Assembly (NCBI GenBank): GCA_026392115.1
Contig: JAPLCQ010000028.1
Coordinates: forward strand, 21,382-85,381
DNA from: Armatimonadota bacterium
Lineage (GTDB): Bacteria; Armatimonadota; Chthonomonadetes; Chthonomonadales; CAJBBX01
Reading direction: 5' to 3'
Length of the DNA stretch: 64,000 nucleotides
Position 1 is the first letter of the stretch; each line of letters starts with the position of its first letter. The translations under genes and the position numbers were made by a program. The notes under the pieces were generated by a model that ran no database searches, was not told the origin of the DNA, and worked only from the letters and a program-made list of their open reading frames with translations. Positions 35,743 to 45,276 of this stretch are shown here, in pieces.

Positions 35743-36094
35743 GTGTGGTTGGTTCCGTGGAAATGTTGTGGAGGAGCTCGAAGATGCGGGCGCCGCGGGG
35801 AATGCCCTCGTCCGCCCGGAAGTCGATCTCCGGTGCGACGCGCAGGTGGGCGCGCCGTGTGAACTCGCCGCGGATCCGGCCGGCCGCGCTCCGCAATGCC
35901 GCAAGGCCCTTCGCGCAGTCGTCCTCCGACCCCATGATGCTCACGAAGACCTTCGCATACCGGAGGTCCCGCGTGATCTCAGCGGCGGTGATGGTGATGA
36001 AGCCGAGGCGTGGGTCCTTCAGATCCTTGTACAGCATGTCGCTGATCTCCTGGATCATCAGGTTCTGCACCTGTACCTGGCGTACGGAAGGCAT
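35702..36094 (-). CDS. rbfA: 30S ribosome-binding factor A
   Basis: The 130-residue product shows the RbfA pattern: VQVQNLMIQEISDMLYKDLK, then DPRLGFITITAAEITRDLRY with AKVFVSIMG, and RIRGEFTRRAHLRVAPEIDF. It binds free 30S subunits and helps 16S rRNA maturation, mainly at low temperature. It follows the ylxP gene by 36 bases and overlaps nrnA. The KH-type core and length are normal. Confidence 0.95.
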   Translation of the reverse strand: MPSVRQVQVQNLMIQEISDMLYKDLKDPRLGFITITAAEITRDLRYAKVFVSIMGSEDDCAKGLAALRSAAGRIRGEFTRRAHLRVAPEIDFRADEGIPRGARIFELLHNISTEPTTHESPVPPGDGRDP

Positions 36095-36130
36095 CGGTCT
36101 GTCCTTACGGCCGGCGAGCGGCCCGTGCGT

Positions 36131-36412
36131 CTAGTCGATCTGCAGGTCCACGCCTTCGACGTCGACCTCGGGGTTGGCCTCGATATGGTCCAGCAGCGAG
36201 TCCAGCGCCCGGTTGGTATGCTGCCGCGAGTTGCTGACGGCGGCCACGGCGATCACGGAGTGCGTCCAGCAATCCAGATCGTCGATTTCGGCGATCGACA
36301 CGTTGAACTTCCGGCGCGCCCGATCGATCAGGCTGCGCAGGACGTGGCGCTTGTCCTTGAGCGATGCGGCGCCCGGGATGCCCAGCCCAATCGTCATGAT
36401 GCCGACGTGCAT
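36131..36412 (-). CDS. ylxP: YlxP/DUF503 family protein
   Basis: This 93-residue protein matches DUF503: MHVGIMTIGLGIPGAASLKD, KRHVLRSLIDRARRKFNVS, then an alternating SVIAVAAVSNSRQHTNRALD. YlxP proteins sit between infB and rbfA in many Firmicutes, Chloroflexi and related phyla and are thought to act in translation or ribosome assembly; the molecular role is unclear. The sequence just upstream holds a strong hairpin whose 3' arm supplies the only G-rich stretch before the ATG. Confidence 0.9.
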   Translation of the reverse strand: MHVGIMTIGLGIPGAASLKDKRHVLRSLIDRARRKFNVSIAEIDDLDCWTHSVIAVAAVSNSRQHTNRALDSLLDHIEANPEVDVEGVDLQID

Positions 36413-36423
36413 GGTGTTGGGTT

Positions 36424-36448
36424 CCCCCGGGGTGGTTGGCCCCGGGGG
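36424..36448 (-). promoter_or_regulatory. Intercistronic hairpin between infB and ylxP
   Basis: CCCCCGGGG (36424-36432) and CCCCGGGGG (36440-36448) pair perfectly (9 bp) around TGGTTGG. It lies 21 bases after the infB stop and 11 bases before the ylxP ATG. It could tune ylxP translation, protect the mRNA end, or act as a processing site. Confidence 0.6.
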
Positions 36449-36469
36449 CGTTGCGTTGCGGCGCGAGGG

Positions 36470-38401
36470 CTAGCGCTCGACCTCGCGCATCTGGTAGGCC
36501 TCGATGATATCGCCGGCCTGCACTTCCGTGTAGTCGCCGATGACCATGCCGCACTCGAAGCCCTGGGCCATCTCGCGGACGTCGTCCTTGATGTGCTTCA
36601 GGGAGTCGATACGGCTCTCGAGGATGATGTCGCGCCCGCGGCGGATGCGGACCTGGGCGTTGCGCAGGATTTTGCCCGACGTGACGTAGCAGCCTGCGAT
36701 GATGACGCCGCGCGGCGTCCGGAAGTGCGCCCGGACCTCGGCGGTACCCAGAGCGATCTCCTCGTAGATCGGAGCCAGCATGCCCTTCATGGCCCGCTCG
36801 ACGGACTCGGTGAGTTCGTAGATGATCTGGTACGTGCGGACGTCGACGTTCTCGCGCTGGGCGGCCATCTGGGCCTGCTGGTCGGCGCGAACGTTGAACC
36901 CGATGACCACGGCTTCCGCCGCCGAGGCGAGCATCACGTCGTTCTCGCCGATGTTGCCCACGCCGCTGTGCAGGATCCGCAGGCTGACTTCCTCCTGCGG
37001 GAGCTGCTGGAGCTGGCCAGCCACGGCCTCCACGGAGCCCTGCACGTCGCCCTTGAGGACGATGAGCAGCTCCTTGGCGGCGCCTTCCTGGATCCTGCGC
37101 CGGATGTCTTCCAGCGTGACGCGGGTGACCTTGGTCAGGCGGGCCGCACGCTGGTGCTCGGCGCGCTTCTCGGCCGTCTGCCGGGCCTCGCGCTCGTCCT
37201 TCACCACGATCATCTTGTCGCCGGCCATGGGGACCATGGAGAGGCCGAGGACCTCGACAGGCGTGGCCGGGGTGGCCTTGGTCAGGCGGTCGCCGCGCTC
37301 GTTCATCATGGCCCGGATGCGGCCATGGGCCAGACCGCAGACGATGCAGTCGCCCACGCGGAGCGTGCCTTCCTGCACCAGCACGGTGGCCACAGGGCCC
37401 TTTCCGGCCTCCTGCTGGGCCTCGACGATGACGCCGGAGGCCTTGCCGTGGGCGTCCGCCTTCAGCTCCATGACGTCGGCCTGGAAGGCGAGCAGCTCGA
37501 GCAGCTCTTCGATGCCCTGGCCTGTCTTGGCGCTCATGGGCAGGCACTCGATGTCGCCGCCGTACTCGCGCGGGACGAGGTTGTGCTCCATCAACTGGGT
37601 CTTGATGCGGTCCGGATTGGCGTCGGGGCGGTCCATCTTGTTGATGGCGATGATGACGGCCACCTCGGCCGCGCGCGCGTGGTCGATGGCCTCGACGGTC
37701 TGCGGCATGATGCCGTCGTCCGCCGCCACAACCAGCACCGCGATGTCGGTGACGCTGGCGCCTCGGGCTCGCATGGCGGTGAACGCCGCATGGCCGGGCG
37801 TGTCAAGGAACGTGACCTTGCGCTTCTCGCCTTCGTACTCGACCTCAACCTGGTAGGCGCCGATGTGCTGGGTGATGCCGCCGAACTCGCCGTCCACCAC
37901 CTTGGTGTTCCGGATGGCGTCGAGCAGGGTCGTCTTGCCGTGATCGACGTGGCCCATGATGGTCACCACCGGCGGGCGCACCGTGGGGCCGCCGCCGGGG
38001 CCTTTGTGCCTCTGCGGCGCGGCGGCTGCGGCCTTGATCTCCGGCGCCTTGACCTTCAGGGTGTAGCCGTAGGCTGCAGCAAGCTGCTTCGCGACGTCGG
38101 GGGCGAGACGCTGGGTGATGCCAGAGAGGATGCCCATGGCCATGAGCTTCTTCTGCAGGTCCGCCGCTGAGACGTTCAGGGCGGTGGCCAGGTCCTTCAC
38201 GGTGGCGGATGCGGCCACTTCGGCCACGCGGCCGCCGTCGGCCGGTTGGGCGTACATTTCGCGCACGGCCTGTGCGGTGTCGCCGTCGATGATGGCGGCT
38301 ATTCCAGGCACGGCTACGCCGAGGTCATTCAGGGTCGCTACAAGGTCGGCCGGGGCTATGCCCAGCTCCTTCGCAAGATCGCTGACACGAGATCCCGTCA
38401 T
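36470..38401 (-). CDS. infB: Translation initiation factor IF-2
   Basis: A 643-residue IF-2. Two IF2_N modules are at about 1-50 and 66-115. The GTPase has G1 GHVDHGKT (150-157), G3 DTPGHAAFT and G4 NKMDRPD. Domains II-IV follow ([52 protein letters not shown]). It brings fMet-tRNA to the 30S subunit and drives subunit joining. It is short relative to E. coli (about 890) because the N-terminal linker is reduced. The GAGGTGA site sits 7 bases before the ATG. nusA and rimP, normally just upstream, are not here: infB heads its operon behind a structured leader. Confidence 0.97.
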   Translation of the reverse strand: MTGSRVSDLAKELGIAPADLVATLNDLGVAVPGIAAIIDGDTAQAVREMYAQPADGGRVAEVAASATVKDLATALNVSAADLQKKLMAMGILSGITQRLAPDVAKQLAAAYGYTLKVKAPEIKAAAAAPQRHKGPGGGPTVRPPVVTIMGHVDHGKTTLLDAIRNTKVVDGEFGGITQHIGAYQVEVEYEGEKRKVTFLDTPGHAAFTAMRARGASVTDIAVLVVAADDGIMPQTVEAIDHARAAEVAVIIAINKMDRPDANPDRIKTQLMEHNLVPREYGGDIECLPMSAKTGQGIEELLELLAFQADVMELKADAHGKASGVIVEAQQEAGKGPVATVLVQEGTLRVGDCIVCGLAHGRIRAMMNERGDRLTKATPATPVEVLGLSMVPMAGDKMIVVKDEREARQTAEKRAEHQRAARLTKVTRVTLEDIRRRIQEGAAKELLIVLKGDVQGSVEAVAGQLQQLPQEEVSLRILHSGVGNIGENDVMLASAAEAVVIGFNVRADQQAQMAAQRENVDVRTYQIIYELTESVERAMKGMLAPIYEEIALGTAEVRAHFRTPRGVIIAGCYVTSGKILRNAQVRIRRGRDIILESRIDSLKHIKDDVREMAQGFECGMVIGDYTEVQAGDIIEAYQMREVER

Positions 38402-38732
38402 GGGTGGGTCACCTCATTCCATTGTGGTGTCTCCGAGCGCATAGGCCCCATCCGGGAGGCTGCGCACATGAGTGCTGGAGAGTTGGCGAATCGCACAGAG
38501 AGAGTGGGCTCCATGCCCACTCTCCCGATGCTTCAGTAACCATACAGTCTAGCACATCGACCGAGGCCCCATCCGGAGCGCCGAACGGACGCCCGCAGCG
38601 TGCGGCGATGCCGGGCGCTCCCGGCGGCGTGGAGCGCTGTTCGGTCAGTGCGGTTTCGCCGTCGGCACGACACCGGTACCGGCCGCCGATCGGGGTCGGA
38701 TCGGCATACCGGAGTACAGGTATGCTGCTTTG
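38402..38732 (-). promoter_or_regulatory. Structured leader and probable promoter of infB
   Basis: This 331-base stretch holds no gene. A TGCTAGACT box (extended -10-like) at 38546-38554 (- strand) would give a leader of about 135 bases. A perfect 10-bp hairpin (38500-38509 with 38515-38524, 5-base loop) lies in it. The segment 38515-38525 can instead pair with 38477-38487 (10 of 11 positions), so two folds exclude each other. A smaller stem (GCGCA 38437-38441 with TGCGC 38461-38465) lies closer to infB. The remainder up to the PIN gene shows nothing clear. Confidence 0.5.
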
Positions 38733-39077
38733 ATGAAAGCCACTGTCGAGTTCGACGACGCCCTCTATAGGCTGCTGAAGCAGGACATCCCGCCGCCGTT
38801 GGTATCGGACCTGGTGATGGCCGAGACGTTCTTCGCCCTGCGTCACCACTACCACGTGCCCGAGACCGAGGCCCTGCAGGCCCTGTCTCGTCTCGCCCAT
38901 GACGTCCGCCTTGCGGTCACGCCTGCCGCCAAGCGCGTCCTGTCTGAGCCGCGGACGACCGGCGCCGGCTTCATCGATCGGCTCATCCACGCTGAGTACG
39001 CCGACCTGGAGGCATGCCTCCTAACGTTCGACAAGGCTGCGGCGCGGCTCGAGGGAGCACGCCTCATCGTTGGATAG
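38733..39077 (+). CDS. PIN-domain toxin lacking its N-terminus, with an antitoxin-like start
   Basis: The ATG at 38733 starts MKATVEFDDALYRLLKQDIP. The first 15 residues resemble the opening of ribbon-helix-helix antitoxins (MKtTVEidDeLyr). From about residue 22 the rest reads as a PIN domain: LVSDLVMAETFFALRHHY, then VLSEPRTTGAGFIDRLIHAE and CLLTFDKAAARLEG. The normal PIN opening with the first catalytic Asp (VxxDTN) is absent. At 114 residues it is short for a VapC. Likely an in-frame deletion fused the start of a vapB-type gene to the middle of its vapC partner. It should be inactive as a nuclease; alone it might still bind a partner. It stands divergent to infB. Confidence 0.7.
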   Translation: MKATVEFDDALYRLLKQDIPPPLVSDLVMAETFFALRHHYHVPETEALQALSRLAHDVRLAVTPAAKRVLSEPRTTGAGFIDRLIHAEYADLEACLLTFDKAAARLEGARLIVG

Positions 39078-39168
39078 ACGCCGCGGACCTCTGACAGCAG
39101 TTGTCTGGTGTTTGTGCGGCGGCGGCGCTCGCAGCAGTTGGAGCCAGGTAAGGAGGCCCGCCCATACC

Positions 39169-39945
39169 ATGTCGATTCATCTCACCGACTACCCCATACT
39201 CGAATACGACCCCGCACCTGAAGCGCTGATCGAGCCATCGAGAGTGCTGCGGCCGGTGGCCGGCATGCCGGAGCGCTGCGTACTGCCGATGTACGACTCG
39301 GTGGTCCGCGACCTGCTGGATCGCGGGCTCTTGATGCATGTCACCGACATGGGCTCCTCGATGGGCGCGCTGCCGGTCTACCGGCTTGAGCACCGCGGCA
39401 TCCAGGTCGCTGTAGCCCATCCGGGCCTTGGGGCTCCGCTGGCCGCGGCAGTGATGGAGGAACTGATCGCGTTCGGATGCCGGACCTTTATCGCTTGCGG
39501 TGATGCAGGGGTGGTCGATGGGGGCTGGCCGAAGGGCGCGGTCGTGGTACCGAGTCGCGCCGTCCGAGATGAGGGCACGTCCTACCACTACGCGCCTCCG
39601 GCCAGAGAGATCGACGCCGACCCGGCAGTCGTCGCGGTGATCGAGGACGTGCTGCGCGAAGAGGGCGCCGCATACCGGGTCGGCAAGACGTGGACCACCG
39701 ACGCCATCTACCGCGAGACACGCGACCGGATCGCTCGCCGCGCCGCCGAGGGGTGCGTCACGGTCGAGATGGAGTGCGCCGCCCTCATCGCCGTCGCACG
39801 GTTTCGCGGCGTTCGCTTCGGGCAGCTCCTCGCGATCAGCGACGATGTGAGCGGCGAGGTCTGGGGACCAAAGCATGCGGACCACGTAGAGACCATGGCC
39901 GAGCGCCTCCTCTGGTGGTCCGTGGAGGCCTGCGTCAGGTTGTAG
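39169..39945 (+). CDS. Nucleoside phosphorylase family protein
   Basis: TAAGGAGG at 39149-39156 precedes the ATG by 12 bases. The 258-residue product has the purine/uridine phosphorylase fold: VTDMGSSMGALPVYRLEHRG, AHPGLGAPLAAAVMEELIAF, FIACGDAGVVDGGWPKG and the active-site ending VTVEMECAALIAVARFRGV, the E-M-E/E-C-A motif typical of the family. It splits a nucleoside with phosphate into base and sugar-1-phosphate; the base (uridine versus purine) is not clear. No operon partner: the next gene is convergent. Confidence 0.85.
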   Translation: MSIHLTDYPILEYDPAPEALIEPSRVLRPVAGMPERCVLPMYDSVVRDLLDRGLLMHVTDMGSSMGALPVYRLEHRGIQVAVAHPGLGAPLAAAVMEELIAFGCRTFIACGDAGVVDGGWPKGAVVVPSRAVRDEGTSYHYAPPAREIDADPAVVAVIEDVLREEGAAYRVGKTWTTDAIYRETRDRIARRAAEGCVTVEMECAALIAVARFRGVRFGQLLAISDDVSGEVWGPKHADHVETMAERLLWWSVEACVRL

Positions 39946-39951
39946 GTTGGG

Positions 39952-42267
39952 TCATGGTCGCCTGGCCTTGGTCGGATTGCGCACCTCGTTGGCGCGGTCG
40001 GCGGCCACGCGGAGCGCGCGCAACCGCAGCGCCTCAGGCGAGACCCCGCGGTCGTAGTCGCTCAGTATCGCTTGGAGTTCTCGCCTCTTGCCCTGCCGCT
40101 TCAGCAGCGTCAGCAGGCAGTAGTCCTGCCATCCCTGCCGAACGGCCTCCGACTGCCGGGTCGGGATGGGGCCGTGCGGGCCGGGGTAGACCATCAGGTA
40201 GTCGGGAAGGTCCTCGCCGGTCAGCCACTCGGCGTCCATGTCGTTCCACGGGTTGCCGCGCGGCGCATAGTATGAGTAGAAGCCCCAACCGTTCCATCCG
40301 CGCTTGAAGGCGTCCCACGCCTGCCGCGTGTACAAGTCAAGTTGCTCTGCTCTCTCGCTCTTGGCAGACTGCGTGCTCACGGTATAGAAGGCGCGCACCG
40401 ACCGAGGAGCGTCGAACAGCTCGAGGGCCCTGGGGCGGTCGCGGAGCAGCAGGTAGATCGGCGCCGAGATGTCGACGGCCTCCCGGTACCAGGGACGCAA
40501 TGCCGCGCTGACCACCGCATCGGGCTCGACGCCGGTACCGTTCCAGAAGCTGGGGTTGCAGTAGATGCGGACACGCGGATCGACCTTGCGTATGAGCCGG
40601 GCCAGTGCGCCGAACGCCCGAGAGTTGCTCTTGCCCGGTTCATCCGTGAGCTGCACGTACCAGTCGTCGTACCCGAGCCCAAGCGCCCTGGCCTGAGCCA
40701 CATGGCCCCGAATGAGGCTCGCTATCTTGGCCTCGTCCTCGCCTGTCAGCTTGTCGGCGTCGATCGCGCCGCCGTAGAGCCGGTGCCCGTAGTCGCCGAT
40801 GCCCCAGATGTCGTGTATCGTCGTGCCTTGCCTGTGGGCCAGTCCCGCCGGACTGCCCGGAAGCGGCCATCCAGTCCAGACCGTGACCCCCAGCGACTGC
40901 TTGTACTTGACTTCCTGCTCCGCTCGGTCTGCGTACACGAACGGGAACATCGTGGTGCCGTCGCTCCATGTCTGGAGCCAGACGCGCGGACGTGGGAGCG
41001 TAACGTCGAGGACCTCCACTCGGACCGTGAGCGGCGGTCCCGGTGTACACGTCACGTGGGCCTCGTAGACGCCCGGCTTCACTCCGGCCGATGTAACTGA
41101 GAGCCAGAAGACCGCTGAACCTGCCGGTGATAGCGTAACGCGCGGGAAGCCGGCTATTCCCGCGCCATTCGTCAGGTACCGCTGCATCAGGCTTGCGGGC
41201 AATACGTTGCCCGCGCCGAACAGCGGCCCGAGGTTGGCGCCGTAATAGCGCGACCCCATGGCGCCGGCAACGCGGATCTCACCGGTGAGGCCGGGAATGG
41301 CCGCAGAACCTCCCGGTCTGTGAAAGCGGCCCACGGCAAGTGTGAAGGTGGTCGGCTTCAGGCTCGTCGTGCTCGTAAGCGCGAGGGCCAGGTTGTCGGT
41401 CGCGTTGCGTGGGATGGTCCTCTGCACGACGCGGCAGATGCTACCGGCTACCGGAAGCAAGGGCGCATGGCTGATGCTGTCCCATGTGGCGGCGCGCGAC
41501 CATACTGCCGGCTGCTTGGACCATGCACCGAGGCGTGCCTGCCAATCCCAGAAGCGGGCATCGGAGAAGGCGGTCTTCTCAATGCCCGGGATCGAGCTGA
41601 ACGCGATCTCTGACGCGACCGGCGTGGGAACGGTTGGGCGGTAGGCTTCAGGTTGGGCCGCCGAAATCTGCGCGTCGCCCCACGCGATCACTTCGTCCAG
41701 GTACGTGATGCCCGTCGCCTCCACGCTGACGCGCAGATAGCGCCCTCGCGGCCTGGCGGGCAGTCTGAACCGATGGAAGGAAGCATCCGGCGACTCGGAG
41801 CGGCTGCGCTGAGTGATCGGCTGCCATGCGCCGGCCTCATCGCCCCGGACCTGCAGCAGAACCGCCGTCTGCCTGCTGCGCGTACAAAGGTCGACCTCGC
41901 TGAAGGTGCACTGCCGCTTGAAATCGAACACCACCACGAGGGGGCCGCGCGCCGTGCCTACCGGCACCCACCAGTTGCCTTCGGGGCGGCCGTCCAGCAG
42001 GCGGCGCCCGAAGCGTTTGGCATCTTCCCGGTAGACGTCGGCCGGGTTGTCCGGAGCGGTCTCATACGTGTAGTCCACCCCGGTCAACACGCAGTCGCCC
42101 CAGTACCCCTCATTGTCGCTGAGCAGCTTGCCGGGCGGACCGACAGCCGCATCGCGCGACCCGTCCCACCAGATCAGGTCGGCGTAGGCGGTCGGCGGCG
42201 CACAAACGAACAGCGCCGTCAGGGCGGCGAGCAGCCGAAGGCTGCGTCGAGCGACTCGATAGTGCAT
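39952..42267 (-). CDS. Secreted DUF4091/GH123-like glycoside hydrolase
   Basis: GGAGG nine bases before the ATG supports the start at 42267. The 771-residue product has a signal peptide (LRLLAALTALFVCAPPTAYA). An N-terminal discoidin-like part (about 50-190: PLVVVFDFKRQCTFSEVDLC) and middle beta domain precede the barrel. The barrel has YVQLTDEPGKSNSRAFG with the Asp-Glu pair D542-E543, as in GH123/DUF4091 enzymes (hexosaminidases acting by substrate-assisted catalysis), then RIYCNPSFWNG and GWNGWGFYSYYA. The substrate may be an N-acetylated sugar chain. It lies right after the sialidase-like tail remnant, in the same direction. Confidence 0.78.
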   Translation of the reverse strand: MHYRVARRSLRLLAALTALFVCAPPTAYADLIWWDGSRDAAVGPPGKLLSDNEGYWGDCVLTGVDYTYETAPDNPADVYREDAKRFGRRLLDGRPEGNWWVPVGTARGPLVVVFDFKRQCTFSEVDLCTRSRQTAVLLQVRGDEAGAWQPITQRSRSESPDASFHRFRLPARPRGRYLRVSVEATGITYLDEVIAWGDAQISAAQPEAYRPTVPTPVASEIAFSSIPGIEKTAFSDARFWDWQARLGAWSKQPAVWSRAATWDSISHAPLLPVAGSICRVVQRTIPRNATDNLALALTSTTSLKPTTFTLAVGRFHRPGGSAAIPGLTGEIRVAGAMGSRYYGANLGPLFGAGNVLPASLMQRYLTNGAGIAGFPRVTLSPAGSAVFWLSVTSAGVKPGVYEAHVTCTPGPPLTVRVEVLDVTLPRPRVWLQTWSDGTTMFPFVYADRAEQEVKYKQSLGVTVWTGWPLPGSPAGLAHRQGTTIHDIWGIGDYGHRLYGGAIDADKLTGEDEAKIASLIRGHVAQARALGLGYDDWYVQLTDEPGKSNSRAFGALARLIRKVDPRVRIYCNPSFWNGTGVEPDAVVSAALRPWYREAVDISAPIYLLLRDRPRALELFDAPRSVRAFYTVSTQSAKSERAEQLDLYTRQAWDAFKRGWNGWGFYSYYAPRGNPWNDMDAEWLTGEDLPDYLMVYPGPHGPIPTRQSEAVRQGWQDYCLLTLLKRQGKRRELQAILSDYDRGVSPEALRLRALRVAADRANEVRNPTKARRP

Positions 42268-42270
42268 CAG

Positions 42271-42478
42271 TCAGGCCTCCAGAAGCTGCGTCTCGGTAAA
42301 CAGGACGGCGATCACTTGCGGCTCGCCGGGCAGGTCGGTGGCGTCGAACCAGCGGGTGAGGCCGATGATGGTGCCATCGGGCAGCTGAGCGACGCTCCGA
42401 TGGCCGCCGTCACGGCTCAGCGGCGCAATCATTCTGCGCCCTGCGGTCAGCGTCCTGCACGGCTCACCGACCGGGTCG
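42271..42478 (-). pseudogene. C-terminal remnant of a sialidase/BNR-type protein
   Basis: The - strand frame ending with TGA at 42271-42273 is open back to about 42478. It reads CRTLTAGRRMIAPLSRDGGH, then RSVAQLPDGTIIGLTRWFDA and PQVIAVLFTETQLLEA. The SVAQLPDGTIIGL... and IAVLFTE blocks are typical of the last blade of exo-alpha-sialidase-like (BNR) beta-propellers. The rest of the propeller is missing: upstream the frame stops inside the 3' end of the frameshifted GH42-like gene, which it overlaps by about 30 bases. It could be expressed as a short peptide from ATG 42432, but is more likely a deletion scar. Confidence 0.55.
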
Positions 42479-45232
42479 GCTTAGCTGCCGCCAGCTCAAC
42501 CAATGACAGGTCGTCGAACCATGCCTCCACCGCCCCGCCCCTTGCGGTCCCGCTGACGGTGAGGTGCGTGGCGTTCGGGAACCTGTCGGGCTCGGAGATG
42601 GCCGCGCACGCCTGCCAGGTCCCGTCGGTGGTCACAGCGTTCGACTGAGTCATGCCCAGCCACTCGTTGCCCTGCCAGTAGGATATCTGCAGGAAGACAT
42701 CGCCCCGAGTTGCCCGTGCGGAGCCGCGCAGCAGGTAGGTCGCCCCGGCCCTAACGGGGACCCGCTGGCCCTCGCCGCAGGCCCAGTCCGATGCGCCGCG
42801 CATGGCCATGCAGGATGACCCCGCCACCGGCGCGTCGGTTGACGCTGTCATCTTCACGGTGCCCGCTGTCGGTTGCGCCAGATGCCAAGCGGTGAGACCG
42901 GCGCCGTCGCGGGCCTCGAAGGAGCCGTCGCGGAGCAGGTTCGCCGAGCCCGCCGGCGTGGCGCCCGGCGCGGGCCTAGCGGGCGCCTTCGGGATCGCGC
43001 TGCTTCGGCGCGCCTGCCAGGCCTTGCCGCCGCGCTCGGCCACAACCATGCAGTGGAGGTCCAGTCGCGGCACGGTCACGCGCCACCCGCCGGCGGTCCA
43101 GGCGGGCTCCAGGGCCTTGCCGGACGGCACGAGCCGGAAGCGGCCGAACGAGTGGTCGCGGAATGTGAGGCGGATGCCGTGGATGGGGATCACCTCGCGG
43201 CGGATGTACAGCGACTCGCCCGCCACGGTCTGCGAGCGGCCGGACGAGGAGATGTCGTTCAACAGGTGGACCACCAGCCGGTCGCCCTGCACCTGCGGCA
43301 TGGCCTCGACGATGGTCGGCGCCTCTACCTCGACCGGCGGCGGCGCGGAGGCAGCCGAGCGGATCGCCAGCTCGACGACGCGGCCGAGAAGCTCATGACC
43401 GTACCGGAAGTAGGACCAGGTGACGTCGTACGGGATGTAGATCACCTTCCCCTTGCCGTAGCTCGACTCGACGACGGCTACGGCGTTGGTCACGGACGCC
43501 GCCCCGGTTGCGGCGTCGCGTGCCGTCGCACGCAGCCGCAGGGGCGATGCCGTGCCGTTCGTGGGCGCGACCAGCAGCACGCCGGAGTGGAGCGGCACTG
43601 ACGGCGCTGGCTCGCTGACCGGAGCGCTGACGTCGCGCACATCCAGCGCCCGACGGATCACCGGATCGGCGCTCCACGCGTTGCCGGGCGGCATCACCAG
43701 ATCGACGCCGCCGGTCGCCCCGAAGGCGGCCATGGACCGGGTGTCGATGGACTTCAGCCGCCTGGAGTGGAACAGGTCCGCCAGCCCGAAGTCCTTGCGG
43801 GGCCTGCCGCGCTCATCGACCAGCGACGTCTCGTACGTGGCCACCAGCGAGCCGCCGTCGTGCACGTAGCGCCGCACGGTCTCCATCTCAGCGTCCGACA
43901 TGGCCGCGCAGTTGGGCATGAAGAGCACGCGGTACCGCTCCTTGAGGCCGGTCTCCAACTCCCGATCCGTCACCAGCGAGGCCGGCAGATGCCGCTCGAG
44001 CATCGCCTGGAAGGCGCCGTAGACGCCCTTCACGTAGCGGTTCTTCGGGTCGTCCCGCCCGTACCAGAGTTCGGTCTTCTCCGACACGACGAGGCCGCAC
44101 CAGGGGGCGATCTGCGCGTTGCGGGTGTAGGGTTCGCGGACGGCGATGTCCGCCAGGTACCGCGCCATGGCGTCGCGGCCCGGTACGGAGTGCGCCGGGA
44201 CGGCCCGTTGGTCAGCATGGTCATCACGCGGATCGCGGGCTCCTGGTAGCCCAGCGGCATCCAGCCCGGCACGCTGGGCGAGCCCCACATGAAGGCGCGC
44301 TTGCCCTTGCAGAGGCCCGCCAGGTGCCAGTTCATGAAGGCCATGTGGGCGGGCGACGCGAAGAAGGAGGGGTCCACGGTGTCGTACCAGCCGGTCTCCT
44401 CCAGCAGACCGTCGACGCACTCGGCCACGCGGATGGAGTTGCGCAGGTTGCCGGGGTTCCGGTAGACCCAGGCATTCCAGGAGTTCACCAGAAGGGCGGC
44501 GTCGGGGTTGGCGGCCTTGATGGCGCGGTTGTACTCCAGGAGCGCCGCCTCGTTTGATCGGAACCGGAACTCGACCCACTTCTGCCAGAGCGGGTTGTCG
44601 AACTCCTCGCGCACGGGTGGCTCCTGCCCGGTTTCGGCCCGGAACTTCGCCCTGCACGCGGCGCAGTAGCAGGCGTCGCCGACGACGTGGTACATATCGA
44701 AGAAGATGCCGTCCACGCCCACCTCGCGGACCAGCTCCACGATCCGGCTCTTGACCAGATCGCGGTACCCGGTGTTCCCGCAGAAGTATCCGTTTGGCAG
44801 GCCGGCGCTGTTGATGGCGCACCACTCCGGGTGCTCGACGCCCACGGAGGCGGCCTCGCGCTGCGCCCAGTAGTAGGCGATGTACCGGATGCCCCGCTTG
44901 TGGCAGAGCGCCACCACCTCGCGTGTCCCGTCGCGGCCCTGCATGGCCGGGTCCACAGGCCCGTAGGCGCTCTTCCATGCCAACCCGGGCGCCTCGCTAC
45001 CGTTGTGAACGCGCGAGAACATCATCTGCACCCCGGCCTTGCCGAAGTCCGCGATGACCTTCTCCGGCCAGTCGGCATAGCGCAGCGAGTCGGGCAGATC
45101 GGTGTACGCCACTCGGGTCACGCCATAGAGCCACTTCGGCGGCGGCGGCGAAAGCTGCGCGCTACCCGGCCCGGCCCACAGGGCCAATCCCAACGCACAG
45201 GCCAGGCCGCGAACGGCGACGGACAAAGGCAT
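42447..45232 (-). pseudogene. Secreted GH42-like glycosidase split by a one-base frameshift
   Basis: AAGGAG precedes the ATG at 45232, which starts a signal peptide (RGLACALGLALWAGPGSAQL). For about 343 residues the first frame encodes a TIM barrel (GIRYIAYYWAQREAASVGVE; VDGIFFDMYHVVGDACYCAA). At 44201-44204, in AACGGGCCGTCCC, the coding moves to another frame and continues with VPAHSVPGRDAMARYLADIA for some 584 residues. These hold a beta-galactosidase trimerisation-like domain (GAFQAMLERHLPASLVTDRE; SYGKGKVIYIPYDVTWSYFR) and a C-terminal carbohydrate-binding-like domain (NLLRDGSFEARDGAGLTAWH). Loss of one base explains the change. It may be a true mutation or a sequencing error; both halves otherwise look well preserved. 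Confidence 0.85.
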
Positions 45233-45276
45233 GGCGATCTCCTTGACGACACAGGCGCGGCCGGAGTCTGGTAAAC

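Noticed and set aside
38470-38530. tRNA-like pattern in the infB leader (GGAGAG...CTCTCC ends)
   Set aside because: No T-loop or anticodon stem pattern and the length between the ends (about 50) is too short. The pairing is better explained as a leader hairpin.
44195-44210. Programmed ribosomal frameshift in the GH42-like gene
   Set aside because: No slippery heptamer or stimulatory stem is seen. A single-base loss is a simpler account.
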